63,417 bases of DNA, taken from positions 1 through 63,417 of the forward strand of contig CABUDK010000003.1 in the NCBI GenBank assembly GCA_902490315.1. The letters are read 5' to 3'. A model generated the notes under the pieces. It had not been told where the DNA came from, did not search any database, and saw only the letters and a program-made list of their open reading frames with translations. This document shows positions 33,740-42,464 of this stretch, piece after piece (the stretch's first letter is position 1; each line of letters opens with the position of its first letter). Position numbers and translations under genes: made by a program. The stretch is from an uncultured Porphyromonas sp. (GTDB lineage Bacteria > Bacteroidota > Bacteroidia > Bacteroidales > Porphyromonadaceae).

Positions 33740-34900
33740 TTACTTGATATTGATGATAGCAACACGGTTCCACTCGTTTGTAGCGAATGGCTGTACTGTG
33801 TCACCCTTGAAGTCAATGACGATGTTGTCAGGGTTGACTCCGTAGTTGTCTATGAGAGCCTTCTTGACAGCCTCAGCACGACGCTGAGAGAGAGACATGT
33901 TGATATTAGCATTGCCAGTCTGCTCATCAGCATAACCGACGATGTAGATCTTACCACCGTTAGCCTTTGCAGCCTCAGCAGAGTTGTAGACGTTGATCAT
34001 CTGATTCTTGTCGATCTTAGCACTACCGATACGGAAGGCTACAACATTCTCTATAACTGTCGTGGATGCAGGAGCTACAGCCTCTGGACACTCAGGGCAA
34101 GAAACAGGACGCTTGCTGAGCTCAGCGTTCTCAGCACGTAGCGCACTGATCTGACCATTGAGATCATTAACTAGATCGTAGTCCATAGGAGTAATAGGCT
34201 GGAATGCTACACGACCGAGCTTGAAGGTTAGACCTGCTGATACAAGAGCCGTAGCGTCTGCTGGCTGATGAATGGTCTGCGTACCCTGGAAGTTGGTCTT
34301 AGAGAGCATCATCTGTCCCTCGAGGTTGAGATCAACACGCTTGCCCAGACGGAACTTGAGTGCGAGACCACCGTTGAGGAGACCACTGTAGTCATTCTCC
34401 TCACCGATCTTGTCGCCGCTCTTATCCTCAGCTGAGTAGAACTTCATCTGTCCACCTAGACCTACGAAGGGGATGAGGTGGAAGACGCGGTTCTCTCTGT
34501 ATGGAGCGAAGTAATTGACTAGGTCAAACATAAACTCTAGTGAAGCAGCGCCAAAGACGTTCTGATAGCGCAGGGCCTGGTCAACTGGCTGATCAAAGCT
34601 ATAGATGTTCCATGCGTAGCCACGTAGGCGAGTAGCAAAGTATGGTGAGTGCCAACGTCCGAAAGAGAAACTGGCAATGGGTGAGATGCGGTCTGCAAAC
34701 TCAGCCTCCCCATTAGCCTTATTGCCAAATGGTAGCATAGCGGCACCTCCGTGTAGCTCAATGAACCAATGAGCGGCAGGGTCTTGCTCGAACTCCGTCT
34801 TGTATGCGGGGCGGTTGTCGACCTCAGGAGCCTCCTGAGCCTGAGCCACGAAAGCTGTCAGGGCGACAACGAGTGATAGCATAAATACTTTTGCTTTCAT
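33740..34900 (-). CDS. OmpA-family outer-membrane protein, distal copy (Pgm6/7-like)
   Basis: A 386-aa protein: signal peptide (SLVVALTAFVAQAQ), an N-terminal barrel (about residues 40-240), a short coiled/linker segment (LNDLNGQISALRAENAELSK, then PVSCPECPE) and a C-terminal OmpA peptidoglycan-binding domain with ANINMSLSQRRAEAVKKALI. It is the tandem partner of 34951-36114 (50-nt gap), with the same linker and SCPxCPE cysteine pair. In P. gingivalis the equivalent pair (PG0694/PG0695, recalled) forms disulfide-linked heterotrimers that anchor the outer membrane; the paired cysteines here fit that. Confidence 0.92.
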   Translation of the reverse strand: MKAKVFMLSLVVALTAFVAQAQEAPEVDNRPAYKTEFEQDPAAHWFIELHGGAAMLPFGNKANGEAEFADRISPIASFSFGRWHSPYFATRLRGYAWNIYSFDQPVDQALRYQNVFGAASLEFMFDLVNYFAPYRENRVFHLIPFVGLGGQMKFYSAEDKSGDKIGEENDYSGLLNGGLALKFRLGKRVDLNLEGQMMLSKTNFQGTQTIHQPADATALVSAGLTFKLGRVAFQPITPMDYDLVNDLNGQISALRAENAELSKRPVSCPECPEAVAPASTTVIENVVAFRIGSAKIDKNQMINVYNSAEAAKANGGKIYIVGYADEQTGNANINMSLSQRRAEAVKKALIDNYGVNPDNIVIDFKGDTVQPFATNEWNRVAIINIK

Positions 34901-34950
34901 ATTTCTAGTGTGTTTAATTCGTAGATTGATGATTTGAGTGAGCTATAGAC

Positions 34951-36114
34951 TTACTTAGAGCGGATGATGACAACACGGTTCCAAGCCTTTGTGTCAAATA
35001 GCTTGTCTGTAGCACCCTCCCACTGAGTAGTGATCATATCAGCTGATACGCCGAAGTCGTTGATGAGGGCATTTGTGACAGCCTTAGCACGACGCTCTGA
35101 GAGGCCTAGGTTGTAGTTGGCATCGCCAGTTGTATCGGTGTAGCCGATGACTAGGATAGGCGTATTGTGTGCCTTGACATACTCGCTAACGTTGTAGAGC
35201 GTGATCATCTGGTTCTTGTCGATGCGTGAGCTATCGAACTTGAAGAGGATGGTCTTGTCAGACATAACCTCTTTCGTAGTAGTCTGGGCAGTTAGCTCTG
35301 GGCACTTAGGGCAAGATACAGGACGCTTGCTGAGCTCTGCATTCTCTGCACGGAGTGAGCTGATCTGGCTGTTTAGGTCATTGATCAGAGCATAGTCCAT
35401 AGGTACCACCTCTGTCCACTCGACACCACCCATGCGGAAGTTAAGACCGCCGGTGAGGGCTCCGTAGAGACCGTTGTAAGCATTAGGATTCCATGCACCC
35501 TCCTTAGGATCATTGGTGTAGTTAAAGTTGAAGTTGTTATAGATAGCCTTAGCCTCTACAACTAGATCAGCACGACGACCTAGACGGAACTGGAGCTGTA
35601 GACCAGCATCGAGAGCTGCAGTGTGATGAAGATCCTCAAATGCCTTGTTAAACTTCATGTTATAACCCACACCTGCAAATGGGATGATGTGGAAGACACG
35701 CTTAGCGTTGTAACGGCTGAAGTGATTGACGATGTCAAACATGAAGTCGTAGTGAGCTCCTACGAAGCTAGTCTCGTAGTTCCTCACTTCGTTGCCTACC
35801 TTATAGTAGGTGTGAGCCTGTGCTCCAACTAGATTGAGACGTGTAGCAAAGGAAGGTGTGTGGTACTTACCCAAAGAGAGTGAGTAAGACATCTGAAGAC
35901 GATCCCCAAAGGGCTTCTCCTCATTACCTCCTACGAACTGAGCTCCCACACCACCTTGTAGTGTAAGGAACCAATGATCTGCTGCTGTGCCACGCTCAAA
36001 GGTTGTCTTGTAGACAGGCTTTGTGCCAGCTTGAGGTGCTACAGTCTCCTGAGCACTCAGCGTTAGAGTCGTTACTCCCAACAAGAGGGAGATCAGAAAG
36101 AGCTTTACTTTCAT
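34951..36114 (-). CDS. OmpA-family outer-membrane protein, proximal copy (Pgm6/7-like)
   Basis: A 387-aa protein starting at MKVKLFLISLLLGVTTLTLS (ATG 36114-36112). The frame is open for 29 more codons, but those run into the promoter leader and lack signal-peptide character, so I reject them. Order: signal peptide, eight-stranded-type barrel (about 45-245), linker with coiled-coil LNSQISSLRAENAELSK and SCPKCPE, then the OmpA domain with ANYNLGLSERRAKAVTNALI. Promoter box 36218-36225 has a full TTTG-N20-TACTTTTG arrangement, suggesting strong expression of both copies. Confidence 0.93.
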   Translation of the reverse strand: MKVKLFLISLLLGVTTLTLSAQETVAPQAGTKPVYKTTFERGTAADHWFLTLQGGVGAQFVGGNEEKPFGDRLQMSYSLSLGKYHTPSFATRLNLVGAQAHTYYKVGNEVRNYETSFVGAHYDFMFDIVNHFSRYNAKRVFHIIPFAGVGYNMKFNKAFEDLHHTAALDAGLQLQFRLGRRADLVVEAKAIYNNFNFNYTNDPKEGAWNPNAYNGLYGALTGGLNFRMGGVEWTEVVPMDYALINDLNSQISSLRAENAELSKRPVSCPKCPELTAQTTTKEVMSDKTILFKFDSSRIDKNQMITLYNVSEYVKAHNTPILVIGYTDTTGDANYNLGLSERRAKAVTNALINDFGVSADMITTQWEGATDKLFDTKAWNRVVIIRSK

Positions 36115-36217
36115 AATTATACTTTGTCTTGTTACTGGTTTGTTTCTGATTAGTTTAGTGCGTCTTAGTGCCTCCTTCGCACCCGGAGGTTGGTATTCCA
36201 AGACACGTAATACACTG

Positions 36218-36225
36218 CAAAAGTA
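36218..36225 (-). promoter_or_regulatory. Promoter of the ompA pair (TTTG-N20-TACTTTTG)
   Basis: On the minus strand TACTTTTG is preceded by TTTG with a 20-nt spacer, a near-ideal Bacteroidota promoter; the leader is about 100 nt. Confidence 0.75.
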
Positions 36226-36373
36226 GTATTATTTATTGACTTAACCAAATAGGAGGCGGTGTAAGAGAAAAAACGCACCCCTCAAAGCTCTCTAAGAAAG
36301 ATCGGTCACAGAATGAATCGCCCTAAGTAAATCGCCAATAGGCCTTCTAAAGCCACTAGGCTCCTAACCCTCT

Positions 36374-36699
36374 TAGGACCGACGCATGGCGACAACTAGG
36401 AAATACGCAGTTAGATTATCGCCACACAGAGGCTACAGGTCCTCTCTGGTTACACCATCCTCCCGAAGAATCAGATTCCTCCGGAAGAATTTCCCCAATA
36501 GCTCCCTAGGAAATCAAAAATGCCCACGAAGGAAAGAGAAAATTCTTCGGAGGAATCAAATGAAACTTCGGAAGAATCAAATCATAAGTCCGAAGAATTT
36601 GCCATTTCCTCGGGAGCAAATCAAAAATATCCACCGAGCTATTTGGAAATTCCTAGGGAGGAACTGGAACAAGCTCACTTTTATAATGCGTCAGTCCTG
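36374..36699. mobile_element. MITE-like element C with phased palindrome array
   Basis: A 326-bp element. The left end AGGACCGACGCAT (36375-36387) is an imperfect inverted copy of the right end ATGCGTCAGTCCT (36686-36698), which continues inward as TTATA. Next to the left end, 36391-36453 matches the reverse complement of 5413-5472 in element A and keeps its three-way junction: AACTAG/CTGGTT and AGAGG/CCTCT. The rest is ten palindromic units of 21-22 bp (about 36455-36670). It lies between the divergent ompA and coaX promoters and ends 27 bp before the coaX -7 box. A short heptanucleotide remnant follows at 36702-36720. Confidence 0.72.
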
Positions 36700-36726
36700 A
36701 CTCTAACGTCTAATCTCCAAAAGCTG

Positions 36727-36734
36727 TACCTTTG
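36727..36734 (+). promoter_or_regulatory. -7 promoter box for coaX
   Basis: TACCTTTG lies 26 nt before the ATG at 36761. This placement excludes the GTG at 36734 as the start. Confidence 0.65.
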
Positions 36735-36760
36735 TGAGCCAAGCAGTAGCACATGAATCC

Positions 36761-37543
36761 ATGTCTCCCACATACCTCCTTATAGATCAAGGCAACAGTC
36801 GCCTCAAAATCGCTCTAGCGACCGACGAGCGGATTTACCCGACGAGACTCTACCCTGAGCCACCCACGAGTGACCAGCTACTGGAGCTGATACACTCCTG
36901 CGAGCTCCCAGCAGAGCCCCTCCACGCCATCTATAGCTCTGTAGGAGAGCGAGAGGCTCCTTGGCTCGCTCCCATCAAGAGCATTTGTCAGCTCTTCGTC
37001 ACGCTCGATGCAGAGACTCCCCTTCCCCTAGCAGAGATACAGTACGACCGACAGTGTCTGGGTGTAGATCGCATAGCGAGTGCCATCGGGGTAGCACAAC
37101 TCACCTCAGCTTCCTCCCTAATCATCGATATAGGTACCGCTATCACCTACGATCTACTCCTCCCCGAGAGACGCTACATAGGTGGCAACATATCTCCTGG
37201 GCCTGAGCTACGGCTACAAGCACTACACGACTACACAGCTCGGCTGCCTCGTGTTCCATGGTCAGGCATTCAGTCTCATCTAGACCTATGGAACCAAGAG
37301 CTAGGCGAGCAGACGAATCAAGCGATATGGCTCGGTGTGGCACGAAGCATCGTGCACGAGATAGACTCCTATGTAGAAGGTCTGCGCAAGCGCTACCCTA
37401 GCCTAGAGGTATGGATCACGGGAGGATATGCATCGGATTTTGTCAAGTGGCTAAAATATCCGACCTTTGTGGAGTCAAACCTTGTCGAGCGAGGGCTACG
37501 TGATATACTACAATATCAAGCAGCGCGTTCTTGTGACAGTTAG
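36761..37543 (+). CDS. coaX: Type III pantothenate kinase
   Basis: A 260-aa cytoplasmic enzyme phosphorylating pantothenate in the first step of coenzyme A synthesis. Type III motifs: LLIDQGNSRLK with the catalytic acidic residue (Asp9), GVDRIASAIG (101-110) and IIDIGTAITYD (122-131), with ISPGPELR downstream. Length matches the family. The start is ATG 36761; an in-frame GTG at 36734 lies inside the promoter box. CoaX enzymes differ from type I/II in needing a monovalent cation and resisting feedback. The next gene follows after 59 nt. Confidence 0.93.
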   Translation: MSPTYLLIDQGNSRLKIALATDERIYPTRLYPEPPTSDQLLELIHSCELPAEPLHAIYSSVGEREAPWLAPIKSICQLFVTLDAETPLPLAEIQYDRQCLGVDRIASAIGVAQLTSASSLIIDIGTAITYDLLLPERRYIGGNISPGPELRLQALHDYTARLPRVPWSGIQSHLDLWNQELGEQTNQAIWLGVARSIVHEIDSYVEGLRKRYPSLEVWITGGYASDFVKWLKYPTFVESNLVERGLRDILQYQAARSCDS

Positions 37544-37602
37544 CTATCTGTAACTTGCAATGGTTACAGCTACACTCCTTATTATTATATAATACAGCAT
37601 AT

Positions 37603-38910
37603 ATGTCTCGATACATAGCACGCCCCACTACCATACTGACGCTCCTAGCGACTCTCTTCTTGATCCCGATCGCAGCTTCTGCTCAGAGTAATAATACTGA
37701 GTCTCCATACAGTCGCTTCGGCTTGGGTAGACTGGACAAGCAGACGTCCCACGCTCTCAGAGGAATGGGTGGACTGACCTCCGCTATACGAGACAATATG
37801 ATCATCAATCCTGCCAACCCTGCCTCCTACACAGCAGTCGACTCGATGACTTTTCTCTTTGACTTCGGACTATCGATGGGTATGAATATGCTCACCGAGT
37901 CGGGAAAGAGGGACGCACGTATGGTGGGCAACTTTGACTACGCTACGGCTCTGATACCGCTCGGCAAGCACTTTGCCGCTAGCGCAGGTCTCGTCCCCTA
38001 CTCGACCGTCGGTTATCGATACGGCACACGAGTCCCTGTACCCGGTGTCAAGGATCACTACTCAGCTTATGCTTACAAGGGGCAGGGAAATCTACAAGAG
38101 GTCTATCTAGGCTTCGCATGGAAGCCACTCCCCTACTGGTCGCTCGGAGTCAACGCTTCTTACCTCTTTGGCAATCTACAGCATGAGCGCCGCATCACAT
38201 ACGATATTAAGGAGAGTCAAAATCCGACCTTCCTAGATCACCTCCGTATCCGGTCAGTAGGTGTGCGTATTGGTTCGCAAGGCATCATCCCCATTTCTGC
38301 CGATGGGCACCAAATTACCATAGGCTTCACTTACGAACCCAAACTGCCTATGTGGAGCCGACAACTACGGCTCCAGACGGAGACTATAACAGGACAAGGA
38401 GCTCAGATACTTCATGCCGACACGGTCTCTAGTAAGTCGCTCTTTGCCCGTCCACACGTAGCCAGCGCAGGTATAGCATATCAGATAGAGAATAAACTTA
38501 TCGCTGGCGCAGATGTCAAATATAGCAGATGGAGTGAAGCACTCTCAGACACAGAGAAGTCAGGCTACCAGGGGGTAGACCAATGGCAAGTAGCTCTAGG
38601 CATGTCGTGGGTACCTAACGACCGCTCCTCACAATACGGACAGCGCATAGCTTACCGCGCAGGCCTGCAAGGTGAGAATGCATACCTACGTATCCCTAAC
38701 AGTCTAGGAGGCTACAACTCTTACTACCAGATAGGAGCTAATCTGGGACTGGGACTACCACTCGTAGACAAGCGGTCACATGTGGACGTAACTCTCGGAT
38801 ACTCTTACCTACGACCCTCTAGTCGTACGGGACTTGCGGAGCACTATCTGACGCTGGGTGTAGCACTACGCTTTAATGAAGCATGGTTCAAGCCTATCAA
38901 ACTCGATTAA
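37603..38910 (+). CDS. FadL-like outer-membrane protein of Bacteroidota
   Basis: A 435-aa outer-membrane barrel starting at MSRYIARPTT (ATG 37603), with signal peptide ending IPIAASAQ. The mature start ESPYSRFGLGRLDKQTSHAL, then GMGG and NPANPASYTAVDS, is a widespread Bacteroidota signature of FadL/OmpP1-like barrels, in which the N-terminus plugs the pore. Later strands alternate and end VALRFNEAWFKPIKLD. The frame is open to 37555 but the added 16 residues spoil the signal peptide. The family label is moderate; the ligand is unknown (FadL relatives move hydrophobic molecules). The downstream TPR gene begins 25 nt after its stop. Confidence 0.75.
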   Translation: MSRYIARPTTILTLLATLFLIPIAASAQSNNTESPYSRFGLGRLDKQTSHALRGMGGLTSAIRDNMIINPANPASYTAVDSMTFLFDFGLSMGMNMLTESGKRDARMVGNFDYATALIPLGKHFAASAGLVPYSTVGYRYGTRVPVPGVKDHYSAYAYKGQGNLQEVYLGFAWKPLPYWSLGVNASYLFGNLQHERRITYDIKESQNPTFLDHLRIRSVGVRIGSQGIIPISADGHQITIGFTYEPKLPMWSRQLRLQTETITGQGAQILHADTVSSKSLFARPHVASAGIAYQIENKLIAGADVKYSRWSEALSDTEKSGYQGVDQWQVALGMSWVPNDRSSQYGQRIAYRAGLQGENAYLRIPNSLGGYNSYYQIGANLGLGLPLVDKRSHVDVTLGYSYLRPSSRTGLAEHYLTLGVALRFNEAWFKPIKLD

Positions 38911-38935
38911 AAAAAACATTTTGCACATACAGACA

Positions 38936-40306
38936 ATGATGAAACTGAAGAATCTATTAACCCCAATACTAGCCCTACTAGCGACATCGTTGACACTCGG
39001 GGCTCAGACTGGCGTGGAGACGGGAACTCCTTTTGGCTCTGGGGACGACAGCATTCAATGTCGACAGAACATTAGCCTCTTCACCTCTTATGTCAAGGGA
39101 AACAACTTTAAGGAAGCCTATCCATTTTGGCTTGAAGCTCTAGAGAAGTGCCCTGGATCAACGAAAAACATCTACCTCTACGGAGTGCAGATCATGAACT
39201 GGAAGATCGAAACGGCTAAAGATGACGCTGCACGTCAAGATGCTATCGAAAAGCTCCTCAAGCTGTACGATATGCGTATCAAGTACTTTGGCGACGATCC
39301 TAAATATGGTAAGGACTATATAACCACCGCCAAGATCAACGACTACCTACGCCTCTATGGTGACAAGGCTAGCTATGACAAAATCTATGACTGGGCGAAG
39401 CCTATAGTTGAGGATATGGGCGAGGAGACTGAGAGCCAGCTGGTGTACTTCTTTGTCTTCGCCTCTATGAATAAAGCGATCGGCAATCCAGACTGGCATG
39501 AGCACTATGTCGATGACTACATGACGGGTAATGGCATCCTACAGAATGATGTCGATGCGCTCTCTGAAGCTGGCGACACGGTCAAGCTACAAAACATACA
39601 GGCTCTCAAAGGGCAGCTCGATGAACTATTCGCCACAAGTGGTCTAGCTGACTGCGACATGCTGATCAAGATCTATGGTGATGGCCTTGAAAAGAACAAG
39701 GACAATGTCAAGTATCTTCAGGCGATGCTGGACATGTTCCGCTACGCTAAGTGTGAGAACAGTCCTCTATACGCTACCGCAAGCCGCTACCTATACAACA
39801 TCAAACCAACGGCGGCCGCTGCGATGGGACTAGCTTCTGACTGCATCAATAAGGGGCAAATGAGCCAAGCTAAGCAGTACCTCAACGATGCTGTCTCGCT
39901 CACCTCGGACAAGCGTCTCCAAGCTACAGTGTACTACACGCTCGGTGTCATCGACATGAAGGCGCACAGCTACGCATCGGCACGTCAATACTGCAACAAA
40001 GCTATGGCCGCCAATCCTTCTTTTGGAGCCCCGCTTATCTTGATCGCACAAATGTACGCAGCCTCTGCTAAGAGCATCTTCCCCAATGATCCTCTCAGAC
40101 AGCGTCTCGTGTACGGGCTTGCTATCGACAAGCTACAGAGAGCTCGCAGCATAGACAGCAGCGTCGCCGGTGAGGCTGGTAGACTGATCAGCCAATACTC
40201 AAGCTATCTGCCCTCTCAGCAGGAAATCTTCTTCGAACCTAACCTGAATGTGGGAGACTCCTTCTACGTAGGTGGGTGGATCGGAGAGTCTACACGCATT
40301 CGCTAA
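38936..40306 (+). CDS. Exported TPR-repeat protein
   Basis: A 456-aa protein with signal peptide (ILALLATSLTLGAQ) starting at ATG 38936 (a second ATG follows immediately). The mature protein is helical with tetratricopeptide-like repeats: NFKEAYPFWLEALEKCPGS near the start, and AKQYLNDAVSLTSDKRLQAT and SARQYCNKAMAANPSFGAPL near residues 315-390. TPR domains are protein-interaction scaffolds; in this phylum exported ones often support secretion or gliding machinery. It is 25 nt after the FadL-like gene, and a terminator hairpin follows at 40355-40405. Confidence 0.8.
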   Translation: MMKLKNLLTPILALLATSLTLGAQTGVETGTPFGSGDDSIQCRQNISLFTSYVKGNNFKEAYPFWLEALEKCPGSTKNIYLYGVQIMNWKIETAKDDAARQDAIEKLLKLYDMRIKYFGDDPKYGKDYITTAKINDYLRLYGDKASYDKIYDWAKPIVEDMGEETESQLVYFFVFASMNKAIGNPDWHEHYVDDYMTGNGILQNDVDALSEAGDTVKLQNIQALKGQLDELFATSGLADCDMLIKIYGDGLEKNKDNVKYLQAMLDMFRYAKCENSPLYATASRYLYNIKPTAAAAMGLASDCINKGQMSQAKQYLNDAVSLTSDKRLQATVYYTLGVIDMKAHSYASARQYCNKAMAANPSFGAPLILIAQMYAASAKSIFPNDPLRQRLVYGLAIDKLQRARSIDSSVAGEAGRLISQYSSYLPSQQEIFFEPNLNVGDSFYVGGWIGESTRIR

Positions 40307-40354
40307 GACTGCTTCTGACAATGGATCTACCTAAGTAGACTTCATATATACAAA

Positions 40355-40405
40355 TAGGTCAGCCAGCTAGTGGGACTTCATGAGTTCACTAAGCTGGCTG
40401 ACCTA
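40355..40405 (+). terminator. Hairpin terminator after the TPR gene
   Basis: TAGGTCAGCCAGCT (40355-40368) pairs with AGCTGGCTGACCTA (40392-40405), extended inward by AGTG/CACT. lptC starts only 20 nt later. Confidence 0.65.
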
Positions 40406-40424
40406 CTAGCTTTATCACTCTTAG

Positions 40425-41033
40425 ATGATAAAACACACGTGCCAGAGCCGACAGATGCTCTTACTATGCTTCAGCTTACTAGCTGCGGCTCTTCTCGCTG
40501 TGGCTAGTTGTCAACGCAAGGATCCACCACCACTCTCCGACGTAGGACTAGATCCTGAGACCGCTTACTCAATGTACACCCGTGATGTGCGAGCACTCGT
40601 TGCTGACTCAGGTATCACGCAGTACAGGCTAATCACGCCTGAGTGGTATGTGTACAGCAAAAACGACAAAGTGGGCAGAGAGGCTCACTGGTACTTTCCT
40701 CATGGGCTCTACACGGAGCAGTTTGACGAGCGAGACAGTACGACCGTCTTCGTAGAGGCTGACTCCGCTTTGTACTGGACTGATCGTAAGCTATGGGAGC
40801 TACATGGAGAGGTCAATGTACGCAATCGCATCGGTTCGCGCTTTTACTCCCACCTTCTCTATTGGGATCAAGAGGAGAAGCGCATCTACACCCCAGACAG
40901 TGTATGGATAGATACTCCAGAGCGGAGCATCAAAGGGTGCGACTTCGAGAGCGACGAGCAGTTCACCAGATACACTTTCCACGGGAGCAGTGGCCAGACG
41001 CTCGTAAAGGATGATCCCGCAATGAGCGAGTAG
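40425..41033 (+). CDS. lptC: LPS export protein LptC
   Basis: A 202-aa protein with an N-terminal hydrophobic segment ending in VASC (Cys29), so possibly a lipoprotein in this phylum, unlike the single-helix E. coli form. The rest is the LptC beta-jellyroll: SGITQYRLITPEWYVY, YFPHGLYTEQFD, VEADSALYWTDRKLWELHGEV and RIYTPDSVWIDT, typical of the OstA-like fold that passes lipopolysaccharide from LptB2FG to LptA. The bridge and transporter genes are not nearby. The CorC-type gene follows after 52 nt with its own promoter box. Confidence 0.85.
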   Translation: MIKHTCQSRQMLLLCFSLLAAALLAVASCQRKDPPPLSDVGLDPETAYSMYTRDVRALVADSGITQYRLITPEWYVYSKNDKVGREAHWYFPHGLYTEQFDERDSTTVFVEADSALYWTDRKLWELHGEVNVRNRIGSRFYSHLLYWDQEEKRIYTPDSVWIDTPERSIKGCDFESDEQFTRYTFHGSSGQTLVKDDPAMSE

Positions 41034-41054
41034 AAAAGATCTGTATATTTCCAC

Positions 41055-41062
41055 TATCTTTG
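41055..41062 (+). promoter_or_regulatory. -7 promoter box for the CorC/CNNM-type gene
   Basis: TATCTTTG lies 23 nt before the ATG. Confidence 0.6.
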
Positions 41063-41085
41063 CAAACACTTGAAGCATCTACTAC

Positions 41086-42351
41086 ATGGCTGACACGATT
41101 TGGCTACTGATCTACATAGTCTTGCTCTTACTCCTCTCGGGATTCTTCTCGGGGACTGAGATTGCCTACCTCTCGGCAGATCGCCTGCGTCTCAAGCTCG
41201 ACTCTAAGCGAGGGGGCATCATCGGGCGTACGCTCTCGATGCTCTATCGTCGTCCAGACCGCTTCATCACCACCCTACTCGTAGGCAACAACATCGTACT
41301 GGTCATCTACGGAATGGTCATGACGAGACTCTTTGCCCCGCTACTAGCTCCCATTAGTAGCAATGTGGTCTTTCAGATCACGATCAATTCGCTCGTTTCT
41401 ACCTTTATCATCGTTATCTTCGGAGAGTATCTGCCCAAAGCACGTAATCGGATGAATCCCAACCAGCAGATGTATCGTAAAGCGCTGCCGTCGGGATTCT
41501 TTCACATACTCCTCTACCCGATCACGCTCCTCTCCACAGGGCTCTCGAAGCTCTTTATGCTGCTATTACCGAAAGACGCTATGCCAGCCACTGAGGAGCA
41601 CCCCAAGCTTACGACTCTAGACCTAGACAACTACCTCAACATGAGTCAAAGTGGAGAAGGATCTAGCGATCTCGACACAGAGGTCAAGATCATTCAAAAC
41701 GCCATCGACTTCTCCACCACACAGGTGAGAGACTGCATGATCCCGCGCAACGAGATCGTCTCTTGTGAGATCGGCACTGATGCTGAGACGCTCACCTCTC
41801 TCTTTATCTCTACTGGACTGACCAAGATCATCGTTTATAGAGAAAACATTGACAACGTCCTCGGCTACATTCACTCAGCCGAGATGTTCAAAGGACCTGA
41901 CTGGCAGGCGCGTGTACGCACGGCCGTCTTCGTCCCAGAGAGTATGAATGGACAGAAGCTCATGGGCATCCTCATGCAGCGCAAGAAGTCTATCGCGATC
42001 GTCATCGACGAGCTGGGAGGCACCTCTGGACTGATCACCCTCGAGGATCTAGTTGAGGAGATCTTTGGCGACATCGAGGACGAGCATGACCAAAACAAAA
42101 TCGTCTCTAAGCACAACGCCGATGGCTCCTACACCTTCAGCGGGCGACTAGAGATAGACGATGCCAACGAGCAGTGGCAGCTAGCACTCCCCACGAGCGA
42201 CGAGTATATCACTATCGCTGGGCTCATCATCAACCACCTCGAGCGCATTCCAGTGCCAGGCGAGCAGATACTTATCGGCAAGCTGCACTTTGACATTATC
42301 AAGTCGACAGACACGCGTATAGAACTTGTGAAGATGTGGAAAGACCTCTGA
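41086..42351 (+). CDS. HlyC/CorC (CNNM) family membrane transporter
   Basis: A 421-aa inner-membrane protein. A DUF21/CNNM transmembrane domain (residues 1-~190; LLLLLSGFFSGTEIAYLS and ITTLLVGNNIVLVIYG) is followed by a paired CBS domain (about 205-330; DCMIPRNEIVSCEIG, GGTSGLITLEDLVEEIFGDI) and a C-terminal CorC/HlyC domain. CNNM proteins export or sense Mg2+ using the CBS module; the older name haemolysin C is misleading. Length and domain order are normal. Substrate specificity is inferred from the family only. Confidence 0.9.
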   Translation: MADTIWLLIYIVLLLLLSGFFSGTEIAYLSADRLRLKLDSKRGGIIGRTLSMLYRRPDRFITTLLVGNNIVLVIYGMVMTRLFAPLLAPISSNVVFQITINSLVSTFIIVIFGEYLPKARNRMNPNQQMYRKALPSGFFHILLYPITLLSTGLSKLFMLLLPKDAMPATEEHPKLTTLDLDNYLNMSQSGEGSSDLDTEVKIIQNAIDFSTTQVRDCMIPRNEIVSCEIGTDAETLTSLFISTGLTKIIVYRENIDNVLGYIHSAEMFKGPDWQARVRTAVFVPESMNGQKLMGILMQRKKSIAIVIDELGGTSGLITLEDLVEEIFGDIEDEHDQNKIVSKHNADGSYTFSGRLEIDDANEQWQLALPTSDEYITIAGLIINHLERIPVPGEQILIGKLHFDIIKSTDTRIELVKMWKDL

Positions 42352-42366
42352 TAACTGAATTTTAAC

Positions 42367-42374
42367 TACCTTTG
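42367..42374 (+). promoter_or_regulatory. -7 promoter box for ppiD
   Basis: TACCTTTG, 90 nt upstream of the ATG. Confidence 0.6.
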
Positions 42375-42464
42375 CCACCTAGATAGCTTTCACGCCCTAT
42401 TCTACCCAACAGAGAATAGCCGAAAGCATTACTCCTAGAGAAGAAAAACAGATAGTACTATATA

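Noticed and set aside
36115..36201. 29-codon extension of the proximal ompA gene
   Set aside because: It lies within the leader below the promoter and places a charged stretch before a good signal peptide.
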